From Acholeplasmataceae bacterium (lineage in GTDB: Bacteria > Bacillota_I > Bacilli_A > Acholeplasmatales > Acholeplasmataceae), in assembly GCA_003518475.1 (NCBI GenBank), contig DOYO01000038.1, positions 1 to 6,007 of the forward strand: 6,007 nt of DNA, written 5' to 3'. The notes beneath the pieces were generated by a model, which was not told the origin of the DNA, made no database searches, and worked only from the letters and a program-made list of their open reading frames with translations. Shown here one piece after another: positions 1 through 5,088 of this stretch. Every line of letters begins with the position of its first letter. Within the stretch, counting starts at the first letter, position 1. The position numbers and the translations under genes are program-made.

Positions 1-503
1 TCAAAGGTAATGTTCACTTGAGTCTGGGTGAACTTGATATTTTTGCATACGGAAGAGATGTTTATTTAAAGAAACAAAACTTAGATCCAACAGTTCCTCT
101 ATACGATCGTGCCTATATCGATGAAGTTCTATCAGAAAAGGATAACCTAATTTACTTAAATGAGAGCTATCGAGATGAATATGAAGCATACAAGAACGTT
201 GATTTAACAGGAAAGCTTGGGTTGTTCTTGGAAAGTTTTGTGGAGCATTACAACATGCGTATTGATTATCCAGAACCACAAAAGTCGCATTATCACATTT
301 TTAGGGTTCGTGGAATCTTGGATCATGTTGATGAAACCGGAAGGTATCGACATGTTGTCCACGAGCCATGGTATACATACATGATTGAATACAAAAAGAA
401 CTGGAACAATAGCAAAGGCTTAGAATACATGCCGTTATTAAGGGAAGCCCTAGCTTACATAGAAAACTACAAGGATAAGGTGATGAAGGATGAACTGGGA
501 TAA
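1..503 (+). CDS. Unrecognised phage-region protein, 5'-partial
   Basis: The reading frame is open to the left edge: codons before the nominal TTG at 18 read KGNVH and continue directly into LSLGELDIFAYGRD. No ribosome site precedes that TTG, so this is the C-terminal part (at least 166 residues) of a longer protein, ending in TAA at 501-503. I do not recognise the family. The visible part is soluble, rich in Tyr, Asp, Glu and Lys, and has no membrane segment or coiled coil. A segment around HYHIFRVRGILDHVDETGRY looks like beta strands and a turn, followed by a helical tail ending in KDKVMKDELG. It overlaps the next gene by 14 nt and lies just upstream of holin-type genes, so a late phage structural or tail-associated role is a reasonable inference from position only. 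It does not resemble an amidase or lysozyme. Confidence 0.75.
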   Translation, partial: KGNVHLSLGELDIFAYGRDVYLKKQNLDPTVPLYDRAYIDEVLSEKDNLIYLNESYRDEYEAYKNVDLTGKLGLFLESFVEHYNMRIDYPEPQKSHYHIFRVRGILDHVDETGRYRHVVHEPWYTYMIEYKKNWNNSKGLEYMPLLREALAYIENYKDKVMKDELG

Positions 504-816
504 CCTACTCAGTCTATTTAGAATGGAAAATTTGGTGTATTGGATTGTAACAATGGTCGTAGTCATCTTGACCACCATCAAGCAATTCAACCGCCAAGAA
601 CAGAAAAACAAAACAAACAACGATGAAATCTTGACGAATTTGCAGACGATAGAAAAGCAAAACATTAAAATGCTAAATCTCCTTGAAATGCATTCGCAGG
701 ACATCAAGTCACTAAAGAAGGATGTCAACGTCCTAGAACATCGTGTATCGAGATTGGAAGATTCGCAAGTCAATATCTATAATCGCTTAGGAGGCAAAGA
801 GAATGACAACACTTGA
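490..816 (+). CDS. Small membrane-anchored coiled-coil protein, XhlA/holin-accessory type
   Basis: This is a 108-aa protein with one hydrophobic stretch at about residues 15-30 (LVYWIVTMVVVILTTI). A charged helical region follows at about 44-101, with heptad-like spacing (IKSLKKDVNVLEHRVSRL), typical of a coiled coil. One membrane segment plus a coiled coil, located directly before a holin, is the pattern of XhlA-like or other holin-associated proteins that act at the host membrane during lysis. In XhlA itself the membrane segment is C-terminal, so this is an architectural analogy and not a firm family call. The start at 490 is supported by AAGG at 477-480. An ATG at 523 (MENLVYW) would still keep the membrane segment and is a possible alternative. 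The gene overlaps its upstream neighbour by 14 nt and the holin gene by 14 nt, which indicates one transcript with coupled translation. Confidence 0.65.
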   Translation: MNWDNLLSLFRMENLVYWIVTMVVVILTTIKQFNRQEQKNKTNNDEILTNLQTIEKQNIKMLNLLEMHSQDIKSLKKDVNVLEHRVSRLEDSQVNIYNRLGGKENDNT

Positions 817-1288
817 AATTATTTTACTCATCACTTCCCTATTATTGTTGGCACTTTATGTGACATCAAAAATGAGTAAAGATCAACCACTTTCTGAGGT
901 GATCAAAGAAGTAAAGAAAGATTTAAAAAACACAGCTGATAACGTCACCGACTTAGTTATCAAAGCAAAGGATATCGTCTTTGATGCAAGCGTTCAAAAG
1001 GCTATCAAAGAGTTTATCTTGATTGTAGAAGAAAAGAATCAGCTCGCAAAAGTTAAAGGTGAGGCGTACCTTACTGGGGATGATAAGAAACTCGCTGTCG
1101 TTTCGAGACTGAGTGAGTGGGTAAGTAATATCACTGGTTCTACAGAAAAAGCTGTTGAGTTTGTAGAGACAAACCAGTCAAAGATTGAAGCAATCATCAA
1201 TGATTACATTTCCTTTAGTAATAAAATGCAAGGAAGAGCGACTCTGTCGGAAGCGGAAAAACTCATCCAAGAACAATTAAAGAAATAG
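803..1288 (+). CDS. Phage holin, LLH-type
   Basis: This 161-aa protein has a single N-terminal transmembrane helix at about residues 4-21 (LEIILLITSLLLLALYVT). A long, charged, mostly helical cytoplasmic or periplasmic domain follows. The order of one N-terminal membrane helix, a linker, and a helical region with an EEKNQLAKVKGEAYLTGDDK segment (Lys-rich, with a Gly-Asp turn) fits the LLH holin family of Gram-positive phages. Such holins accumulate in the membrane and time lysis by permeabilising it. The start is fixed by AGGAGG at 789-794, 8 nt before the ATG, inside the preceding gene. It is the last gene of the late operon, and a strong terminator begins 6 nt after its stop. The exact family is inferred from architecture, since sequence conservation in holins is low. 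Confidence 0.72.
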   Translation: MTTLEIILLITSLLLLALYVTSKMSKDQPLSEVIKEVKKDLKNTADNVTDLVIKAKDIVFDASVQKAIKEFILIVEEKNQLAKVKGEAYLTGDDKKLAVVSRLSEWVSNITGSTEKAVEFVETNQSKIEAIINDYISFSNKMQGRATLSEAEKLIQEQLKK

Positions 1289-1293
1289 AAACT

Positions 1294-1327
1294 GACCTCT
1301 GGGAATAATATCTCGGAGGTCTTTTTT
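1294..1327 (+). terminator. Intrinsic terminator of the late/lysis operon
   Basis: GACCTC (1294-1299) pairs with GAGGTC (1316-1321). The stem continues inward through T-G and GGGA/TCTC pairs to give 11 bp including wobbles, closing a 6-nt ATAATA loop. Six T residues (1322-1327) follow directly. It separates lysis transcription from the integration operon. Confidence 0.92.
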
Positions 1328-1364
1328 GATGCAAAAAACTATAACCTAGTTGCAATAAAGAAAA

Positions 1365-1386
1365 TATTATAAAAAATACTATAATA
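1365..1386 (+). promoter_or_regulatory. Candidate promoter -10 within an inverted repeat, integration operon
   Basis: A perfect TATAAT (1380-1385) lies about 52 nt before the first gene of the integration operon, directly after the lysis terminator, so a promoter is expected here. The -35 position 17 nt upstream reads AAAGAA and is poor, and TTGCAA at 1350-1355 is 24 nt away, which is too far. The -10 also forms the right arm of an inverted repeat, TATTATA (1365-1371), 8-nt spacer, TATAATA (1380-1386). A regulator could bind there, possibly the HTH protein encoded next. The region is AT-rich, so chance occurrence is possible. Confidence 0.4.
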
Positions 1387-1437
1387 ACCCGAACTTTTAC
1401 ACGATTTCTGCGGACTTAGATTTAGGAGGTAATATAC

Positions 1438-1710
1438 ATGAGAGCAGAAATCAAAAATCAAATCACACAGATGAATGAACAAGGTATCGGGTACAAAAAG
1501 ATTGCAAGTGAGCTAAACATATCTATCGGTTCAGTGCGAAATGCACTCAGGGAAAAGGATGAAGGTGCAATCTGCAAATTTTGTGGCAAAAAGTTAAACT
1601 TTGTTGAAGGTAAGAAAAGAAAAGTATACTGCAACGATTCTTGCAGATACGATTATTGGAATTCTCAAAAGAAAGGGGGAAAACCAAATGAACATGGACA
1701 ATTTGAATAG
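1438..1710 (+). CDS. Small helix-turn-helix and zinc-finger DNA-binding protein
   Basis: This 90-aa protein has two modules. Residues about 3-39 form a resolvase-like or Hin-like helix-turn-helix (ITQMNEQGIGYKKIASELNI then SIGSVRNALRE), with the usual GxxxxxIA turn spacing. Residues 46-75 carry a four-cysteine zinc site, C46-x2-C49 and C65-x3-C69, ending in the YCNDSCRYDYW pattern seen in small treble-clef or zinc-ribbon proteins. The ATG is set by AGGAGG at 1424-1429, 8 nt upstream. It is the first gene of the integration operon and overlaps the next gene by 23 nt. DNA binding is well supported by sequence. Its job is inferred: it could repress or activate the recombinase operon, or act as a recombination directionality (excision) factor. 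No known name can be assigned. Confidence 0.85.
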   Translation: MRAEIKNQITQMNEQGIGYKKIASELNISIGSVRNALREKDEGAICKFCGKKLNFVEGKKRKVYCNDSCRYDYWNSQKKGGKPNEHGQFE

Positions 1711-1897
1711 ATATGTGAATGGCATCAAAGTTATGGAAACGATGTTTATTAGGAACATCATCGATGAAGAAGATTTCATCAAAGCTGAGACACATTTAGC
1801 CAAAAAACATTGTATCAAACCTAATAGCATTTTTAAGCTTAATGACTTGATAATTGAAGCCAAAAGAGTGATATATGGTAATACAAAAAAGGAGTGA
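1688..1897 (+). CDS. Small SHOCT-like protein preceding the recombinases
   Basis: This is a 69-aa protein starting MNMDNLNRYVNG. The start is chosen because a run of G (AAAGGGGGA, 1672-1680) lies 8 nt upstream. Longer versions of the frame run through the preceding gene and are not needed. The central part (FIRNIIDEEDFIKAETHLAK) resembles a SHOCT motif, a short two-helix unit with the pattern 'G-I-I-[TD]-E-E-E-F' followed by a Lys-rich helix, often found at protein ends and in small phage proteins. No membrane segment or catalytic motif is seen. It overlaps the HTH/zinc-finger gene by 23 nt and ends 4 nt before the first recombinase start, whose ribosome site lies in its last codons, so translation is probably coupled. 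Its conserved place next to recombinases suggests a partner or control role, but this is inference. Confidence 0.72.
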   Translation: MNMDNLNRYVNGIKVMETMFIRNIIDEEDFIKAETHLAKKHCIKPNSIFKLNDLIIEAKRVIYGNTKKE

Positions 1898-1904
1898 TAC
1901 AGTG
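1891..1904 (+). promoter_or_regulatory. Ribosome site that sets the GTG start of recombinase 1
   Basis: GGAG at 1891-1894, within AAAAAAGGAGTG, lies 7 nt before GTG at 1902-1904. An upstream in-frame ATG at 1875 has no comparable site and would sit inside the preceding gene, adding only nine residues without homology to the catalytic domain. The GTG start is therefore preferred. Confidence 0.8.
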
Positions 1905-3260
1905 AGAAAAAGAATCAATAAAATCGATGCTGATGAACAGATATTTAAGTTGCAAAGAGTCTGTGCGTATGCCAGGGTCTCATCAGAAAAAGAAGCCATG
2001 CTTCAGTCGCTTTCTAGCCAGGTTAGTCATTACAACAAGTTGATAAGCTCAAATCCCAAATGGCAGTTTATAGGTGTGTATGCAGATGAAGGCATCAGTG
2101 GGACGAAGGAAGATCGTCCCGAATTCAAACGCATGGTGGAAGATGCAAAGGCTGGGAAAATCGATTTAATCATTACGAAATCAATCAGCAGGTTTGGTAG
2201 AAATACAGAAACAGTGATTCGAACAATTAGGGAAATGAATGCATTAGGTGTTGATGTCTATTTCGAATCACAAAACTTGCATACTTTATCGACGGATGGT
2301 GAGTTTATGCTGACGTTGCTTGCGAGTTTCTACCAAGAAGAAGCGAGATCGGTGAGTGAAAACATGAAGTGGAGAATCAAGAAGGATTTCGAAAAGGGTA
2401 TTTCATGGGGTGCTAGAGACTTCTACGGATACAAAGTGGTAAATAAGAACTTCATTGTGGTTCCTGAACAAGCGGAAGTGATTCAAAGAATATTCAACCT
2501 CTATATAGGCGGTTTAGGAATACTTGCCATTACGAAACAACTCAATCAAGAAGGCATCAAACCGATGCACTCTAAATTATGGAGTTATGGTTCCCTTCTT
2601 CAAATCCTAAAGAACAATAGTTATACAGGCGATTTGATTCTTCAAAAAACATACCTTGAGAATCACTTAACAAAGAAGAAGGTTAAGAACAATGGTGAGT
2701 TTCATCAGTATCATGTGGAGGACAATCATGAGCCCATCATCAGTAAAGAAACATTCAAAGAAGCTCAGACTATTCGAAATCAAAGAGCAAATCGATTCAA
2801 AACGAATGTGAAAAGAACTACAAATGCCTATCCATTCACGAACAAGATTAAATGTGGATGTTGTGGATGTGGCTATCAACACAAGACGACACCGAAGCAC
2901 GATTTCTGGATTTGTACGACGTATAACACTCAAGGTAAAGCATTCTGTAGTGAATCAAGACGAATCCCAGAAAAAAGTCTATATGAAACAATAAATGAGT
3001 ATTTAGGTACAACATCATTTGATGAAAGAAAGTTTAACAAGAAGGTCAATTACATGGTCGCCCAGAAGGACAACAAGATAGAACTTCATTTAATAAATGG
3101 TACCGTTGATGAAATCACATGGAAAGAGATATCAAGAAAAGACTCATGGACACCTGAAATGAAAGAGAAAGCAAGACAAAACACAAAGAAAACAAATGAA
3201 AATAGGAGAGAATTAACATGGGAAAAGTTAGAGTCATACCATCAACCATCAACCCACTAA
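1902..3260 (+). CDS. Large serine recombinase 1 (integrase-type, lacking the coiled coil)
   Basis: This is a 452-aa serine recombinase that cuts and rejoins DNA at attachment sites through a 5'-phosphoserine intermediate. The catalytic resolvase domain (about 19-165) has the nucleophile S27 in YARVSS with R25, the YADEGISGT block, and the KSISRFGRN block with R97 and R100. It ends in the QEEARSVSENMKW helix. The recombinase domain (about 169-285) starts WGARDFYGYKVV and includes YTGDLILQK. A zinc ribbon uses C318, C321, C338 and C349. The protein then goes almost directly to the terminal strand DNKIELHLINGTV and a basic tail. The long coiled coil usually inserted in the zinc-ribbon domain of this family is absent, and at 452 aa the protein is short for the family. 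There is no frameshift. It overlaps recombinase 2 by 43 nt in another frame. It probably mediates integration or excision with its partner. Confidence 0.95.
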   Translation: MRKRINKIDADEQIFKLQRVCAYARVSSEKEAMLQSLSSQVSHYNKLISSNPKWQFIGVYADEGISGTKEDRPEFKRMVEDAKAGKIDLIITKSISRFGRNTETVIRTIREMNALGVDVYFESQNLHTLSTDGEFMLTLLASFYQEEARSVSENMKWRIKKDFEKGISWGARDFYGYKVVNKNFIVVPEQAEVIQRIFNLYIGGLGILAITKQLNQEGIKPMHSKLWSYGSLLQILKNNSYTGDLILQKTYLENHLTKKKVKNNGEFHQYHVEDNHEPIISKETFKEAQTIRNQRANRFKTNVKRTTNAYPFTNKIKCGCCGCGYQHKTTPKHDFWICTTYNTQGKAFCSESRRIPEKSLYETINEYLGTTSFDERKFNKKVNYMVAQKDNKIELHLINGTVDEITWKEISRKDSWTPEMKEKARQNTKKTNENRRELTWEKLESYHQPSTH

Positions 3261-4786
3261 CACTACAAAGTATCAATTCATCGGAACGGAGAAAGGTTGC
3301 AGCTTATGCTCGTGTCTCAACGGACTCCGATGAGCAGTATAGTTCTTATGAAGCACAGGTTAAGTACTACAAAGATTTCATTCAAGATAGAGTTGACTGG
3401 GATTACGTTAACGTCTATGCTGATGAAGGCATTTCAGGAACTAGTACCAAACGCAGAGCAAGTTTCAATCTGATGATCAAAGATGCCCTTGAAGGAAAGA
3501 TTAACCTCATTATTACCAAGTCCATCTCACGCTTCGCAAGAAATACGCTTGATACCATCACTCACATAAGAAAGTTGAAAACTGCAGGTGTTGAGGTCTA
3601 CTTTGAAAAAGAAAATTTATGGACCTTTGACTCTAAAAGTGAGATGGTGCTGTCGATGCTCGCTGCGATTGCTCAAGAAGAAAGTAGAAGCATTAGCGAG
3701 AATGTGAAGATGGGCATCCGTTGGGGTTACAAAGAAGGCAAGGTAAAGATGCCTTATAAGAATTTCTTAGGCTATGACAAGGTAGATGGTAAAATCGTCA
3801 TCAATAAGAATGAAGCCGAGATTGTCAAACTTATTTACAGGTTATTTCTTAGAGATGGGTGGTCAAGGTCAGCGATTGCAGAGTTTCTCAATAAAAACAA
3901 CTATTCCAAACCATCTAAGAAAACAGCATGGACTACATTGAATATTACCTCAATACTGACCAACGAAAAATATAAGGGTGATGCACTCCTTCAAAAGGGG
4001 TATGTTGAGAATTACCTCGAGCACACCGTCAAGAAGAACAATGGTGTGCTGACTCAATATTATGTTGAGAATAGTCATCCAGGCATCATTGATAAAGAAG
4101 AATGGAATCTTGTGAAAGAAGAACTCTCAAGTAGAGATAGATTTAAATATGCATATTCAACGATTAATCCATATTCATCAAGATTGATCTGTGGTTGCTG
4201 TGGACACTTTTATGGCACTAAAGTTTGGCATTCCAACACACCACATCGTAAAGTCATGATGCAATGCAATAAGAAATTCATCAACAAATGTGATACGCCA
4301 AGCCTATCCAAAGAATCAATCAATGAAAGGTTCGTACAAGCATACAATCAAGTGATGATGAACAAGAAAGAACTGATTGAAGATACAAATGAGCTCATCA
4401 CAGTGCTCACAGATACCTCGGAAATTGATAGCAAAATAGAGAGCTTGAATAACGAGATATCCGATCTTAAGCTTCTTATTGAAGGGTTGATTAAGGACAA
4501 CACATCAAGGGCTCAAAATCAGGATGATTACATGAAACGATATAACACACACCTGGAGAAGTTTGAAACTCTCAAAGTTCAACTCGATGATACATTGATT
4601 GAACGAGAACTGAAAAGCCAAAAAGCAGAAGCGATGAAATCTTTCGTAAAGGAGATCAAGCACAAGCAATCATTCATCCAAGAGTTTGAACCAATTCTTT
4701 GGAATACGATGGTAAACGAAGCAGTCGTAAACAAAGACAATAAGATTAAGTTCAAGTTTAAAAATGGGCGAGAAATTATCATTTAA
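3218..4786 (+). CDS. Large serine recombinase 2 (integrase-type, with coiled coil)
   Basis: This is a 522-aa serine integrase homologous to its upstream neighbour. The catalytic domain (about 26-175) has S34 in YARVST with R32, the YADEGISGT block, KSISRFARN with R105 and R108, and the AQEESRSISENVK helix. The recombinase domain (about 180-300) includes LGYDKVDGK and KYKGDALLQKGYVENYL. The zinc ribbon uses C325, C328, C350 and C358. A long coiled coil follows at about 402-475 (IDSKIESLNNEISDLKLLIE and LKVQLDDTLIERELKSQK), then the terminal strand DNKIKFKFKNGREIII. The coiled coil of serine integrases is known to control synapsis between att sites and the response to directionality factors. 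The start is set by AGGAG at 3204-3208, 9 nt upstream, within recombinase 1. It is the last gene before a terminator. It is expected to act with recombinase 1; by analogy, CcrA and CcrB also work as a pair, but these proteins are not obviously Ccr proteins. Confidence 0.96.
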   Translation: MGKVRVIPSTINPLTLQSINSSERRKVAAYARVSTDSDEQYSSYEAQVKYYKDFIQDRVDWDYVNVYADEGISGTSTKRRASFNLMIKDALEGKINLIITKSISRFARNTLDTITHIRKLKTAGVEVYFEKENLWTFDSKSEMVLSMLAAIAQEESRSISENVKMGIRWGYKEGKVKMPYKNFLGYDKVDGKIVINKNEAEIVKLIYRLFLRDGWSRSAIAEFLNKNNYSKPSKKTAWTTLNITSILTNEKYKGDALLQKGYVENYLEHTVKKNNGVLTQYYVENSHPGIIDKEEWNLVKEELSSRDRFKYAYSTINPYSSRLICGCCGHFYGTKVWHSNTPHRKVMMQCNKKFINKCDTPSLSKESINERFVQAYNQVMMNKKELIEDTNELITVLTDTSEIDSKIESLNNEISDLKLLIEGLIKDNTSRAQNQDDYMKRYNTHLEKFETLKVQLDDTLIERELKSQKAEAMKSFVKEIKHKQSFIQEFEPILWNTMVNEAVVNKDNKIKFKFKNGREIII

Positions 4787-4793
4787 CGTTAAA
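4782..4793. repeat. 12-bp perfect palindrome over the recombinase 2 stop codon
   Basis: TTTAACGTTAAA covers the TAA stop of recombinase 2 and lies 1 nt before the terminator stem. It may be a binding site or part of a wider terminator structure. Its function is unknown. Confidence 0.4.
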
Positions 4794-4794
4794 C

Positions 4795-4817
4795 AGCCTC
4801 AACAACGAGGCTTTTTT
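4795..4817 (+). terminator. Intrinsic terminator of the integration operon
   Basis: AGCCTC (4795-4800) pairs with GAGGCT (4807-4812) around an AACAAC loop and is followed by a T run (4812-4817). It begins 8 nt after the stop of recombinase 2. Confidence 0.9.
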
Positions 4818-4830
4818 CAATATAGAGATG

Positions 4831-4859
4831 TAGACAAATAGACATTTTTATTGTATATT
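4831..4859 (+). promoter_or_regulatory. Promoter of the RNase III leader transcript
   Basis: TAGACA (4831-4836) and TATATT (4854-4859) are separated by 17 nt, each one base from the vegetative sigma consensus. TG lies immediately before the -10. It sits just downstream of a terminator, as expected for a new transcription unit. Predicted transcript start is about 4866, giving a 5' leader of about 220 nt. A second TAGACA (4839-4844) is too close to serve the same -10. Confidence 0.68.
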
Positions 4860-4951
4860 AAAGGTAGTCCAATAAGGTAAGGGAATTATTTCCTCAAAGT
4901 AATTGAGTAACGCGATTTGTATATTAACTATTTCGGGAAGCGGGAGTTAAT

Positions 4952-4981
4952 ATGCTTAAAGTCTTACAAGTACTATTTTGA
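4952..4981 (+). CDS. Nine-residue leader peptide MLKVLQVLF
   Basis: ATG at 4952 starts a 9-codon ORF (MLKVLQVLF) ending in TGA at 4979-4981. A ribosome site, GGGAG (4942-4946), lies 5 nt upstream but is inside the loop and stem of an 11-bp hairpin whose right arm includes the start codon. Codons 4-5 hold the GTCTTA that can pair with the terminator's left arm, and that arm starts only 7 nt after the stop. A ribosome paused at the end of the ORF would cover it. Short hydrophobic leader peptides in this position are known in drug-inducible resistance leaders. I do not recognise this peptide, and its translation is inferred. Confidence 0.55.
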   Translation: MLKVLQVLF

Positions 4982-4987
4982 TTTAAT

Positions 4988-5053
4988 AAGACCTATTAAA
5001 GGGATAAGTGTACCTATGCAGGAGTATGCCTATTCTATCGGGAGGTCTTTTTT
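4988..5053 (+). terminator. Conditional terminator (attenuator) before RNase III
   Basis: AAGACCT (4988-4994) pairs with AGGTCTT (5043-5049). The 48-nt interior can fold further, for example GGGATA (5001-5006) with TATTCT (5030-5035) through G-T pairs. The run TTTTTT (5048-5053) follows, then ATTTT. It lies 20 nt before the RNase III ribosome site and inside its presumed transcript, so unless disrupted it would stop transcription before the gene. Confidence 0.72.
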
Positions 5054-5072
5054 ATTTTCTCGGACAAATCAT

Positions 5073-5088
5073 AGGAGGAAATCAAATG
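5073..5088 (+). promoter_or_regulatory. Ribosome site that sets the RNase III start
   Basis: AGGAGG (5073-5078) lies 7 nt before ATG 5086-5088. The same frame is open further upstream (GTG 5008, ATG 5026), but those starts lie within the terminator hairpin, have no well-spaced ribosome site, and would add a hydrophobic stretch not typical of RNase III. Confidence 0.88.

Larger units (their letters stand above)
4866..5085 (+). promoter_or_regulatory. Structured attenuator leader upstream of RNase III
   Basis: This non-coding leader contains several possible RNA hairpins in order. CTCAA/TTGAG (4893-4897 with 4903-4907) competes with GGAA/TTCC (4882-4885 with 4890-4893). An 11-bp stem, 4919-4929 with 4945-4955, contains one G-T pair and encloses the ribosome site of a 9-codon ORF. 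GTCTTA (4961-4966) can pair with TAAGAC (4987-4992). AAGACCT (4988-4994) can instead pair with AGGTCTT (5043-5049) to form a terminator. The last two pairings share bases 4988-4992 and so exclude each other, the hallmark of attenuation. I checked for familiar riboswitch and T-box signatures by eye (for example the T-box AGGGTGGNACC bulge) and saw none. Confidence 0.65.

Noticed and set aside
1311..1327. Similarity between the 3' halves of the terminators at 1311-1327 and 5037-5053 (both read CGG-AGGTCT followed by T)
   Set aside because: The left arms, loops and contexts differ, and GC-rich stem ends followed by T runs converge easily, so shared origin is not supported.
1601..1687. Upstream extension of the SHOCT-like gene to 1601
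   Set aside because: It would be translated inside the zinc-finger gene in another frame without a ribosome site. The ATG at 1688 has a strong G-rich site at the right distance.
5008..5085. N-terminal extension of RNase III from GTG 5008 or ATG 5026
   Set aside because: It would lie in the terminator hairpin with no well-spaced ribosome site, while ATG 5086 has an ideal AGGAGG and begins at the normal RNase III N-terminus.
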